In this document: positions 34,946 to 43,337 of the stretch, in pieces
How positions within the stretch are numbered: position 1 is the first letter of the stretch
Layout: each line of letters begins with the position of its first letter
Assembly (NCBI RefSeq): GCF_000298295.1
Contig: NZ_AMGM01000007.1
Location: 1-64,000 of the forward strand
DNA length: 64,000 nucleotides
Origin: Cecembia lonarensis LW9
GTDB lineage: Bacteria > Bacteroidota > Bacteroidia > Cytophagales > Cyclobacteriaceae
Reading direction: 5' to 3'
Made by a program: the position numbers and the translations under genes
The notes under the pieces: generated by a model
What the model was told of the DNA's origin: nothing
Seen by the model: only the letters and a program-made list of their open reading frames with translations
The model's database searches: none

Positions 34946-35544
34946 GTATTCAGTAATTCCTGGTGGATTTTCAGGACTTGGGGTATAAGCAGTTTGTTGT
35001 CTGTGTTTTTTATAACGTAATCTGCTTTGTTATTTTTCTCCTCATCCGGTAATTGCTTATCAATGATGGCATTCACCTGTGCCTCATTCCTGTGGGGGTC
35101 CCGGAGCAATACCCGTGTCATCCTGAGTTTCAAAGGGGCGCTGACATTGATGACTTTATCCAGTTCTTGGTATGAACCTGTTTCAAAAAGCAAAGCTGCT
35201 TCTTTTAATACATAAGGGCTTTTTTGTGCTGCAGACCAAGCTTCAAAATCTTTTCGCACAGCGGGATGAACCAAGCTATTGATCAATTTAACCTTATCCT
35301 CATCAGCAAAAACGTGTGATGCCAAAAAGCTCCTGTTCAATTCTCCTTCAGCTGAATAGCTTTCCTTGCCGAAGGCGGCAATGATCTGTTCTTTTAAATG
35401 AGGGTCATGGGCCATCAGCCATTTGGCCCTATCATCCGCATAATAAATGGGGATGCTCAAAATGGAAAAAATCTGGGCTACGGTGCTTTTGCCAGAACCT
35501 ATACCTCCTGTAATACCAACCAGAAAGGGCTTATGGTTTTTCAT
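34930..35544 (-). CDS. coaE: Dephospho-CoA kinase
   Basis: Phosphorylates dephospho-CoA, the final step of CoA synthesis. P-loop GGIGSGKST spans residues 13-21; the YYADDRAKWLM lid and SAPLKLRMTRVLLRD sections fit the family. Length 204 aa is normal. It overlaps the upstream ybbR-like gene by 14 nt and is the last gene of the nusB operon, convergent with the small 80-aa gene. Confidence 0.93.
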   Translation of the reverse strand: MKNHKPFLVGITGGIGSGKSTVAQIFSILSIPIYYADDRAKWLMAHDPHLKEQIIAAFGKESYSAEGELNRSFLASHVFADEDKVKLINSLVHPAVRKDFEAWSAAQKSPYVLKEAALLFETGSYQELDKVINVSAPLKLRMTRVLLRDPHRNEAQVNAIIDKQLPDEEKNNKADYVIKNTDNKLLIPQVLKIHQELLNTQIGN

Positions 35545-36502
35545 ACCTGAGTTTTAAGATTTCCGGCTCAAATTTGATGTTTTCAAGGAAATTGGGACGG
35601 GGGCTTACCTGTACCTTGATCGTACTATCTTCCCTATTCCTGTTGTTGTAATTCAAAACGGCTTCAAATTCAAAATTACCCAATTCTTCTACCTTCCTTT
35701 CGTCGATCAGATAGGACATAATGACTGTATTGACCTCATTTTGGAGGGAAACATTGGAAGGGAAGTTTAAGGTTTTTACTCTTAGCCTCTTATTCCCTTC
35801 CAGCATTTGGATAACATCAAATTTGATATGGACACTTTCTTCATCCAGCGTCAAAAAATCTTGGAATGCTTCAGGAGCTTCCAGTGGAAGTATTTTATTG
35901 AAGGACTTGTTGATCTTATCTTCACCAAGAGATATCTTTAATACTCCATCAAGTTCTTGAAGAATAGATGTTGGTCCTTTTATATTGATCACATCGGGGT
36001 CAATTTCCATTTTTCCAACCAATCTATGGTTTTTTGCCAATGTGTTTGTGGTGGTATCTGGCAATACTTTTATTTTTCTTGTGACGAGCTTATCTACTTT
36101 GAATTTAATGGTATCCGTTACCATAGAAACCAATCCTGTTGGCGAAATGGTTTCTGCCAGATTTCTTCGGATTTCAGAAGTTAGGATGTAATTTTTAGTG
36201 GAAGGGTTATTGATTTCAATCAAGAAAGGGGCCTCATTGATTTTAAAGTACTTCCTCAGCAAGTCCCAGCCATTACCGTTGATTTCTACCTTTACCCTTG
36301 AAGGCAGATTTTCTACAGCCATAAACTCTTCCTGGTCGAAAATAATTTCGATCGGAAAGTCTACCACGGTAGTGTAATTGTCCTTATTGAGGGCATTTAA
36401 AACCCAAAAAGTGGCGGCTGCCAGAAAGCATAATGCCGCCACTTTCAGGTTTGCCATCTTTTGAGGATTCAAATCGGCAAATCTTTTTTTTAATACTGAC
36501 AA
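35531..36502 (-). CDS. YbbR-like domain membrane protein
   Basis: A 323-aa protein with one N-terminal transmembrane helix (residues about 19-40) and an extracytoplasmic region of beta-rich YbbR-like repeats, for example YTTVVDFPIEIIFD, LPSRVKVEINGNGWD and VINIKGPTSILQELD. YbbR (CdaR) proteins regulate the diadenylate cyclase CdaA in Firmicutes; that function is not established here. The start is a TTG at 36502, which keeps the usual N-terminal SVLKKRF stretch; an in-frame ATG at 36457 is the alternative. It lies between yajC and coaE. Confidence 0.82.
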   Translation of the reverse strand: MSVLKKRFADLNPQKMANLKVAALCFLAAATFWVLNALNKDNYTTVVDFPIEIIFDQEEFMAVENLPSRVKVEINGNGWDLLRKYFKINEAPFLIEINNPSTKNYILTSEIRRNLAETISPTGLVSMVTDTIKFKVDKLVTRKIKVLPDTTTNTLAKNHRLVGKMEIDPDVINIKGPTSILQELDGVLKISLGEDKINKSFNKILPLEAPEAFQDFLTLDEESVHIKFDVIQMLEGNKRLRVKTLNFPSNVSLQNEVNTVIMSYLIDERKVEELGNFEFEAVLNYNNRNREDSTIKVQVSPRPNFLENIKFEPEILKLRYEKP

Positions 36503-36509
36503 GGTTTAG

Positions 36510-36823
36510 TTATTTAGTGCCTGTCGTTTTTTTGGTGTAATCAGCTGAAATAGCCGATTTTTCAACTTTAATTTTGAGACCTTTATCCAAATCCAAAACC
36601 AGGGTATCTCCTTCGATGGCATTCACTTTACCGTGAATTCCACCAATGGTTACTACCGTATCCCCTTTCTTGATGGCTTCAAGGAATAATTTGGTTTCTT
36701 TTGTTTTTTCTGTTGAGGTCTGATCATGAAGAAATACATGATCAATATGATAGAGCCAAAAAGGAACACTTGTCCCATGATCCCGGCTCCGCCGTCAGCT
36801 TGTAATAATATCCAGGTTTGCAT
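36510..36823 (-). pseudogene. yajC: YajC preprotein translocase subunit, frameshifted
   Basis: YajC assists the SecDF-YidC translocon in the inner membrane. Translation from the ATG at 36823 gives a YajC N-terminus (MGQVFLFGSIILIMYFFMI, then RPQQKKQK) but stops after 56 codons. A second frame continues the family pattern: LFLEAIKKGDTVVTIGGIHGK ... and ends with a stop at 36510. Adding one A in the A run at minus-strand 36702-36699 would restore a 104-aa protein of normal length. It sits in the correct operon, 2 nt after the DUF1573 gene. The break may be a sequencing error, a decayed gene, or slippage on A-rich sequence. Confidence 0.85.
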
Positions 36824-36825
36824 AA

Positions 36826-37362
36826 TTATCTTTTAACTGGACCCAGTTGACTGGTGGCCGCTGCTCCTCTTGGTGTTACATTTCCTTTCATTCTCAATCT
36901 GGTCACATTAGGGCTGGTATTTGCCTGGATGGTGACCGTTGGTGCCTGAGTTCCAGGTTTTGCAGTAGAGTTGAATACTACCTTAACAAATCCTTCTTCT
37001 CCTGGTTTTACGGGAGCTTTGCTCCAATCAGGGCTTGTACAGCCACAAGACGCAGTGATATTGGAAATTACCAATGGCGCTTCCCCTTCATTGGTAAATT
37101 TGAAAACGTGTTCGATCACCTTTCCTTCATCTATGGTGCCAAAATCATATTCCATTTCCTGGAAACTGAATTTTCCTTGGGTAGAAGGATCTGCTGAAGT
37201 TACAGAGGACACGTTGGAAGGTACGGCTTGTGTAGCTTCCAGTCTGGCTAACTTTTGTTCTAATTCTGCGATTTTGTCAGACTGATCATCTTTCTTAGAA
37301 TCACAGCTCGCTGCCATCAACACAACGCCTAGTGCCAAGGCTGTTAATCTGAAGTATTTCAT
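36826..37362 (-). CDS. DUF1573-domain lipoprotein
   Basis: A 178-aa lipoprotein (lipobox AASC near residue 20) with a short coiled coil (DKIAELEQKLARLEATQ) and a C-terminal immunoglobulin-like DUF1573 domain: FDFGTIDEGKVIEHVFKFTN-type start (YDFGTIDEGK), ISNITASCGCTSPDW and FVKVVFNSTAKPGTQ. The CGC motif is family-typical. The function of the family is unknown. It lies in the nusB-coaE operon between the YtxH and yajC genes. Confidence 0.9.
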   Translation of the reverse strand: MKYFRLTALALGVVLMAASCDSKKDDQSDKIAELEQKLARLEATQAVPSNVSSVTSADPSTQGKFSFQEMEYDFGTIDEGKVIEHVFKFTNEGEAPLVISNITASCGCTSPDWSKAPVKPGEEGFVKVVFNSTAKPGTQAPTVTIQANTSPNVTRLRMKGNVTPRGAAATSQLGPVKR

Positions 37363-37374
37363 GAAATTTAAGGG

Positions 37375-37677
37375 TTAATTGGCTTCTCTATTTATTTGTT
37401 CTATTAATTTATTCACGTCGCTAAGCAGATTTTCTGCTTTGTTTTTGGCATCCGAAATCACGCGATTGCCTTCGGATTTTGCCTCATTATAAGGCATGTT
37501 TTTACCTTCTTTCAAATCATTGATCAGCTTTTCCAATTCTTCGCTGTACTTTGACAGTTGATAGGAAAGCTTGTCTCTGGTATTTTTGCCTGTATCTGGG
37601 GCAAACAATATGCCAATGGCCGCACCTATACCTGCTCCGGCAATAAATGCAATCCATCCGTTAGTACTCTTGCTCAT
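37375..37677 (-). CDS. YtxH-domain protein
   Basis: A 100-aa small membrane-associated protein: one N-terminal hydrophobic segment (WIAFIAGAGIGAAIGILFAP) followed by a basic DTGKNTRDKLS and a long helix. AGAGIGAAIGILFAPDTGK is the YtxH signature. Its role in general stress or envelope is not known. It is co-directional and closely spaced with its neighbours. Confidence 0.88.
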   Translation of the reverse strand: MSKSTNGWIAFIAGAGIGAAIGILFAPDTGKNTRDKLSYQLSKYSEELEKLINDLKEGKNMPYNEAKSEGNRVISDAKNKAENLLSDVNKLIEQINREAN

Positions 37678-37689
37678 ATCTTTTAATTT

Positions 37690-38874
37690 TTATTTGTTAT
37701 CTAGTAAACCTCTTCCACTCTTACGGATTTGTCCATTTTCAGTTAATTCTTTTGAAAGTACATCCAAAAGACCATTGACAAATTGCTTACTTTTCGGAGT
37801 AGAATAATTTTTGGAAATGTCAATATACTCATTGATGCTGACCTTTACAGGAATACTCGGGAAATTCTTCATTTCCGTAATTGCCATAGACAGGATTATT
37901 TTATCTGTTTGGGCAATTCTTTCGATGTCCCAATTTTGCGTTTTTTTGGCAATTAATTCCCTATTGGCCCCATCATTTTCAACTGTTAAGTTAAATATAT
38001 TTTGGAAAAATTCCTTGTCCTCTTCCCAATTCAGGGCGATTTCAGGCAATACCTCCCCTTCCGGGTCATAATTGTCTTTGACATTCTTAAGCACTTTTGA
38101 TGCCAAGCTCCTTACAATGGTTCTGTTTTCTGTCCAATTCAGGTCTTTTTCTGAAAAAAAACTTAAAATGGCCTCTGTTTTGAAAATGACCTTTTTAAGG
38201 ATCTCATCTGCAATGTCAAAATCCTGCTCAAGGCTCGGCGTATCCAATTTCAAATAGGCCTGATAGCTTTCCAATGGCCTGACATAATCTCTAAACCATT
38301 CTTTGATTTCCAGCTCAAGTTCTTCAATATCCGCCATTTGTCGGATACAAGCTGACTTGAACTCTGCAGACTCCCTGATCTTAGCTAGGATTTTATTGTT
38401 GGCCAAATTTAATTCCCCAAGACTAAGCGGCGCTTTGTCCTTGGAAAATTTCTTTTTCTTTTCTCCCTCGACAGCCACATGGTCGCTAAAAGCCACCAAA
38501 ATCTGTATGGCAAGCAGGTATAATTGTGGCAATCGCTCTGCAGAGGCAATCATATTTTTAAGCAAAAAATCAGTATCCTTTTGATTGGCTTTATGGAAGT
38601 AATGGATAGCGTTTTTTACTTCTTGGATGATTTTACCATTTTCAACACCTCCTGTAGGAAGTAATTCTGCATTCAGGTTGTTGGAAAAAATTTCAATCGC
38701 CTTTGCGGCATCCCTTTTCAATTGGACTTTATCCTGCACTTCCATGCTGTTGAGATCCGGTTGAAAAGCCTCTCTGATCTGATCCTTCGCAAGGTTAAAG
38801 TTGGAGGATCTGCACTGCTCATAAGCGTAAAGGTTTTGAAATGCTTTTACCCTTAGAATTCTTCTGTTTAACAT
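37690..38874 (-). CDS. nusB: Transcription antitermination factor NusB with long N-terminal extension
   Basis: NusB joins the antitermination complex on rRNA operons. The NusB fold is in the C-terminal third (about 250-390: NWTENRTIVRSLASKVLKN, ERIAQTDKIILSMAITEM, PVKVSINEYIDISKNYSTPKSKQFVNGLLD). The first 230 residues are an extra region, partly a diverged copy (MLNRRILRVKAFQNLYAYEQ). At 394 aa it is over twice the E. coli length, which I believe is normal for Bacteroidota. It heads the operon with YtxH, DUF1573, yajC, ybbR-like and coaE. Confidence 0.88.
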   Translation of the reverse strand: MLNRRILRVKAFQNLYAYEQCRSSNFNLAKDQIREAFQPDLNSMEVQDKVQLKRDAAKAIEIFSNNLNAELLPTGGVENGKIIQEVKNAIHYFHKANQKDTDFLLKNMIASAERLPQLYLLAIQILVAFSDHVAVEGEKKKKFSKDKAPLSLGELNLANNKILAKIRESAEFKSACIRQMADIEELELEIKEWFRDYVRPLESYQAYLKLDTPSLEQDFDIADEILKKVIFKTEAILSFFSEKDLNWTENRTIVRSLASKVLKNVKDNYDPEGEVLPEIALNWEEDKEFFQNIFNLTVENDGANRELIAKKTQNWDIERIAQTDKIILSMAITEMKNFPSIPVKVSINEYIDISKNYSTPKSKQFVNGLLDVLSKELTENGQIRKSGRGLLDNK

Positions 38875-38954
38875 ACCTGAAATTAAAGAACGTAAATATA
38901 AGTGTTTTGGGCTAAGATTGACAGTTTATGGTCATCTTGCCTAGGTTAATGTAC

Positions 38955-38999
38955 AAAAAACCACCTGATTCGGGCTAAAGTTCCCGATCAGGTGGTTTT
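38955..38999 (-). terminator. Terminator of the amino-acid dehydrogenase gene
   Basis: CCACCTGAT...CGGG pairs with CCCGATCAGGTGG (38961-38974 and 38983-38995, one bulged T). The minus strand continues with a T run (38951-38960 are A-rich on plus). It lies 15 nt beyond the dehydrogenase stop. Confidence 0.8.
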
Positions 39000-39014
39000 G
39001 AATTTATAAGATGC

Positions 39015-40115
39015 CTAATAAGACAATTTAACTTTGCCTATGGCCTCTATTCGGGCCCAAGCCATTTCAATAGCTGCCTGTTGTGAAGGGATTTTGTCTT
39101 TTTCTGATTTATTTAAGATGGCCAAGCAGGTGTCATAAATTTTTTCTGCATGTCCATAAGCCACTTCTCTTTTGTATCCACCTAGGAACTCGGTATAGAC
39201 ATTAATCAAACCACCGGCATTGATCAAGAAGTCTGGGGCATAAATGATTCCTCTTTCCAGTAGCATTTGGCCATGCTTTTGCTCGTCCAAAAGCTGATTG
39301 TTGGCTCCACCGGCAATGATATAGCACTTCAACCGATCAATGGTTTCATCATTGACAGTAGCTCCTAGTGCGCAAGGGGCATAAATGTCCATATCGATGT
39401 CATAGATGGCGTTGGGATCCACTACAGTGGCCCCGGTTTCCTGAGATACAGCCTTTAATCTGTCTTCAAAGATATCGGTAATAAATACCTCCGCACCTTC
39501 CTGTACCAGATGATTGACCAGGTATTTCCCCACTTGACCAATTCCCTGAACGGCTACTTTCTTTCCGCTTAAGGAGTCAGAACCATATGCTTTTTTTGCA
39601 GCAGCTTTCATGCCCAAGTAAGTGCCATATGCGGTTACGGGTGATGGATCTCCACCGCCACCTTTGTATTCTGGTAGGCCAGTCACATGTTTGGTCTCCA
39701 TGGCGATATATTCCATGTCGCTGGTTTTGGTGTTGACGTCTTCAGCGGTGATGTATCTGCCATTCAAGCTTTCTACAAACCTGCCGAATCTTCTCATGAA
39801 GGCTTCACTCTTCAACTTTGGGTCTCCAATGATTACCGCTTTACCTCCTCCCAAGTTCAATCCTGAGATGGCAGCTTTGAAAGTCATTCCCCTGGAAAGT
39901 CTCAGGACATCTGTAATGGCTTCGGCCTCTGAGGCGTAGTTCCACATCCGGGTGCCACCTAAAGCAGGGCCTAGAACGGTGTTGTGAATGCCGATGATGG
40001 CTTTTAGGCCAGTGGGCTCGTCATAGCAAATCACCAATTGCTCATGACCCAATGAAGTTATCTGTCCGTAAATCGAACCTTCCTTCACTTTTTCCTCAGT
40101 ATTAATTTCTACCAT
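39015..40115 (-). CDS. Glu/Leu/Phe/Val dehydrogenase family protein
   Basis: Oxidatively deaminates a branched-chain or aromatic amino acid with NAD(P). The 366-aa protein has the catalytic lysine segments GLKAIIGIHN and NLGGGKAVIIGDP, the GPALGGTRMW acceptor loop, and a Rossmann domain with VAVQGIGQVGKYL. Sequence style is closest to leucine dehydrogenase (branched-chain). It stands alone with a terminator. A TAATTTTG-like -7 element lies at 40184-40177 but I see no good -33 element. Confidence 0.88.
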   Translation of the reverse strand: MVEINTEEKVKEGSIYGQITSLGHEQLVICYDEPTGLKAIIGIHNTVLGPALGGTRMWNYASEAEAITDVLRLSRGMTFKAAISGLNLGGGKAVIIGDPKLKSEAFMRRFGRFVESLNGRYITAEDVNTKTSDMEYIAMETKHVTGLPEYKGGGGDPSPVTAYGTYLGMKAAAKKAYGSDSLSGKKVAVQGIGQVGKYLVNHLVQEGAEVFITDIFEDRLKAVSQETGATVVDPNAIYDIDMDIYAPCALGATVNDETIDRLKCYIIAGGANNQLLDEQKHGQMLLERGIIYAPDFLINAGGLINVYTEFLGGYKREVAYGHAEKIYDTCLAILNKSEKDKIPSQQAAIEMAWARIEAIGKVKLSY

Positions 40116-40262
40116 CTGAACTTGGAATTTTTAAATGTGTTATATTTGGGAATGTTGTTTGTGATGTGTCCCGGAGCAAAATTATATATTTTGTTTGGGC
40201 TTTACTACTGCAATTAATAGAGTAATATAAAACAAATCAAGAGATTTAAAAGTTTTTATTTT

Positions 40263-42053
40263 GTGAAACCGCTTTGGAGGCTTAATAAGTATCTGTATAA
40301 ATATAAGGGTTACCTCTTGTTGGGAACTTTATTTACTATCATTTCCAATTTTTTTGTAATAATTCCTGCCCAATTGGTGCGGATTGCCATAGATTATGTG
40401 GTAGAGGTTTTTTCCTTTTATCAGGTGTTTTCTGAGGGGGAACTGGCGGATTTTGCACGGTCTGCTTTTCTGAAATACATCCTGATTTTTGGTGTGCTGA
40501 TTTTGGCCATGGCACTGCTCAGGGGTTTTTTCTTATTCCTTATTCGTCAGACGATTATCATCATGTCCAGGCTCATTGAGTATGATATGAAAAATGAAAT
40601 ATTCGCCCATTATCAAAACCTCCCATTGAGTTTCTACAGAAGAAATAGCACAGGGGATTTGATGGCAAGGATAACGGAAGATGTCAGCAGGGTGAGAATG
40701 TACTTGGGGCCAGCCATCATGTATGGTTTGAACCTCCTGATTTTATTTCCCATGGTGATCGGGTACATGCTTTCTGTCAATGTGGAATTGACTTTGTACT
40801 CCTTATTGCCTTTGCCCATTCTTTCACTGAGCATTTACTTTGTGAATAATATGATCAATGAGCGCTCGGAAAAAATCCAGCGCAGCCTATCGGGATTAAG
40901 TACCTTCGTGCAGGAGGCCTTTTCAGGAATAAGGGTATTGAAAGCATTTGTAAGAGAAGATGATTCTGCCAATGATTTTGCCAAGGCCAGTGAGGAATAC
41001 AAAGAGAAATCCATCAGCCTGACTATTGTGCAGTCCTTGTTTTTTCCCTTGATCATGGCTTTGATTGGAATCAGCACCATTTTGACGGTATATATTGGCG
41101 GGATTCAGGTCATGAACGGAACCATTGGTTATGGTGTCATTGCTGAGTTTATTCTTTATGTCAATATGCTTACCTGGCCGGTGACTTCTTTGGGCTGGGT
41201 AACCAGCATTGTTCAAAGGGCAGCAGCCTCCCAAGCGAGGATCAATGAATTTTTGGATGAACAAAACGATATTCAAAGTACAGAATCACTCGATATACCC
41301 ATCCGGGGCGATGTGGCTTTTGAAAACGTGAGTTTTGTCTATCCGGATTCGGGAATACATGCATTAAGGGATGTGAGTTTTAAAATTGACTCCGGCCAAT
41401 CCCTCGCCATTATTGGAACCACAGGCTCAGGGAAGTCTACGATAGCCAACCTGCTGATGCGTATGTATGATGTCAGTTCCGGACAGATTCAGGTAGATGG
41501 AAAAAATGTTGAGGTATATGATATTGCTTCTTTGAGAAAACAAATCGGGTATGTCCCACAGGATGTATTCCTCTTTAGCGATACAATAGGTAGCAACATC
41601 GCCTTTGGACTGGACAGCATTCACGAGGGCGTAGTGGAAAAAGCAGCTAAAGATGCTGACGTTTATCATAATATTGTGGATTTTCCTAAAGGCTTTGAAA
41701 CCCGGCTGGGGGAAAGAGGCATCACCCTTTCCGGAGGTCAAAAGCAACGGGTATCTATAGCGCGGGCCATTGCCAAAGAACCCAGCATATTATTGTTGGA
41801 TGACTGCTTGTCAGCAGTGGATACCAAGACGGAAAATGCCATCCTCAATGCGCTTAAGGACATCATGGCCAAAAGAACATCCATCATCATTTCACACCGG
41901 GTGTCATCGGCCAAGCTGGCAGATAAAATCATCGTGTTGGATGATGGAGAAATCGTCGAACAGGGTACCCATGACACCTTGATGGCCTTAAAGGGCACCT
42001 ATGCAGAACTCTATGAGAAGCAGACACAGTCTCCCGAAACCATAGAAGAATAG
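40263..42053 (+). CDS. ABC exporter (MsbA/multidrug type) with fused ATPase
   Basis: A 596-aa half-transporter: six transmembrane helices (about 1-310) followed by an ATPase. Walker A is GTTGSGKS (385-392), signature LSGGQ (489-493), Walker B LLLDD (510-514). The second acidic residue of Walker B, normally the catalytic glutamate, is aspartate (D514), as in degenerate sites of heterodimeric exporters. The start is GTG at 40263; I see no better one. Substrate (lipid or drug) is unknown. Its stop is directly adjacent to the convergent gene. Confidence 0.9.
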   Translation: MKPLWRLNKYLYKYKGYLLLGTLFTIISNFFVIIPAQLVRIAIDYVVEVFSFYQVFSEGELADFARSAFLKYILIFGVLILAMALLRGFFLFLIRQTIIIMSRLIEYDMKNEIFAHYQNLPLSFYRRNSTGDLMARITEDVSRVRMYLGPAIMYGLNLLILFPMVIGYMLSVNVELTLYSLLPLPILSLSIYFVNNMINERSEKIQRSLSGLSTFVQEAFSGIRVLKAFVREDDSANDFAKASEEYKEKSISLTIVQSLFFPLIMALIGISTILTVYIGGIQVMNGTIGYGVIAEFILYVNMLTWPVTSLGWVTSIVQRAAASQARINEFLDEQNDIQSTESLDIPIRGDVAFENVSFVYPDSGIHALRDVSFKIDSGQSLAIIGTTGSGKSTIANLLMRMYDVSSGQIQVDGKNVEVYDIASLRKQIGYVPQDVFLFSDTIGSNIAFGLDSIHEGVVEKAAKDADVYHNIVDFPKGFETRLGERGITLSGGQKQRVSIARAIAKEPSILLLDDCLSAVDTKTENAILNALKDIMAKRTSIIISHRVSSAKLADKIIVLDDGEIVEQGTHDTLMALKGTYAELYEKQTQSPETIEE

Positions 42054-42716
42054 TTATTCCCGGGGCTTGGCAAAAAGATCAAATCCTATTTTTTTGGGAT
42101 TGCCCATACTTGAGGTATGCTCCAGTTTTTGGTGATAGGTGATCAGCATAAGGTCCTGGAAAGCCGGCGCCAAGAGGTCATTGTCCAATGCAGATTCTAT
42201 CAGTTTTTCGATGAGGTTACGCATTTTTTCCGGTGTTACCGGATTGTCCTTGAGCTCAGGAAAGGAGTAAACGATTTTGCGGTCCCCTTCAATAAAGAAT
42301 TTATTTTCTTTATTTAATAAAACCCGGCCTATCAGGTATCCAGGATCTTCCAGTCTACCATAAGTAAGGGTATCACTGATGAAATTGTAAATTAATATCT
42401 GTCCGAAGTACCTCAGATTGAGGTCATTCTTCAAGTATTTGGTTTTGCTGAGATATGTATCATCTGAAAGACGGACAATATTGCTCTGCAGGATAAAGAT
42501 CAGCACATCCCCGCCTATCCGGAAAATAAATTCAAAGTCATTGATGCGTTCTACCTTAAGGGGGACAGGTTTGTCATCTTTGTTGGCCTCAAAAATTTCC
42601 TTGGCGATGGTATGGCAGATTTCTTCCATTTGCCTGAAAAGGGCTTCACTCTGTTCAAACAAATTGTATTTGAGTTTGCTGGTAGTTTGGAGCTTATTGA
42701 GTATCTTGTTGATCAT
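42054..42716 (-). CDS. Conserved-looking soluble protein of 220 aa, unknown
   Basis: A 220-aa cytosolic protein without signal peptide or membrane segment. Visible features: an N-terminal helical region (residues 1-50, LFRQMEEICHTIAKEIFEA), a mixed alpha/beta core (FEFIFRIGGDVLIFILQSNIVRLSDD) and a C-terminal segment ending GFDLFAKPRE. I do not recognise a domain. Its stop directly abuts the ABC exporter stop (42053/42054) so the two genes converge. Confidence 0.75.
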   Translation of the reverse strand: MINKILNKLQTTSKLKYNLFEQSEALFRQMEEICHTIAKEIFEANKDDKPVPLKVERINDFEFIFRIGGDVLIFILQSNIVRLSDDTYLSKTKYLKNDLNLRYFGQILIYNFISDTLTYGRLEDPGYLIGRVLLNKENKFFIEGDRKIVYSFPELKDNPVTPEKMRNLIEKLIESALDNDLLAPAFQDLMLITYHQKLEHTSSMGNPKKIGFDLFAKPRE

Positions 42717-42748
42717 ATTTTGGGTATTTGACTAAAACATTTCACATT

Positions 42749-43063
42749 ATGGCTGCGAAAAAGACCGGATTTGAAGAAGTAGAAGCGATCCTTCAGGACA
42801 TAGGCACTAAAATAGAAGAATTAATCGAAAAAGGTAAGGAGTCTGGAGGAGAAGCCAAGGAGGATATTGAAAAAAAGATCAAAGACCTCAAGGAAAAGCG
42901 GACCACGCTTGAAGCGGAATTCAAAAAAGGGAAGGAGAAGGTTGAAAAACTCTACAATGAGAAAAAGGAAGAAATGGAACCCAATCTTTCTGCTTCTGCC
43001 GAACATTTTAAGGAAGGCTTCAAGGAGATACTGGAAGGGGTGAGGAAGTTGTTAGGGAATTAG
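42749..43063 (+). CDS. Coiled-coil protein of 104 aa
   Basis: A highly charged helical protein, MAAKKTGFEEVEAILQDIGTK and onward, with heptad-like KKIKDLKEKRTTLEAEFKKGKEK and no signal peptide. It looks like a soluble coiled-coil of unknown function (similar in style to small stress-related helical proteins). I start at the ATG at 42749; a more distant upstream ATG would add seven residues. It diverges from the preceding gene by 32 nt. Confidence 0.7.
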   Translation: MAAKKTGFEEVEAILQDIGTKIEELIEKGKESGGEAKEDIEKKIKDLKEKRTTLEAEFKKGKEKVEKLYNEKKEEMEPNLSASAEHFKEGFKEILEGVRKLLGN

Positions 43064-43225
43064 GGGACAAGCACTTAAATAGGTTTTTAGTCAATTTTAG
43101 GAAGATTGTATCTCAGGCCACCAGTTGGTTGTAATTATTTTAGGGGTGGTAATGGCTGGTTCATTTGGGGCTTTGATTTTCTGATTTTCACAAATCTATT
43201 CCAAACAGAACAGCTTAGTTTTTAA

Positions 43226-43320
43226 TTATGAACCACAACCTGTCCCGAAAGTCGGGAAAAGATACAAAAGGGAACAAAAGGAGGGGTCTTTTGGGGTCTA
43301 AGGGTGAATTTAGGAAGCAT
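43226..43320. repeat. GAACCACAA-type dispersed repeat, copy 1
   Basis: Begins ATGAACCACAA and continues with ACAAAAGGGAACAAAAGGAGG and TTTTGGGGTCTAAGGGT. Related copies lie at 44968, 45131 and 47569. This copy contains an extra CCCGA/TCGGG mini-hairpin near 43243. Confidence 0.6.
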
Positions 43321-43337
43321 TTAGGGATTTAAAGCAT

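Noticed and set aside
36699-36709. Programmed -1 frameshifting in yajC
   Set aside because: The A6 run could in principle allow slippage, but no stimulatory structure is evident and other yajC genes are not known to use it; sequencing error or mutation is simpler.
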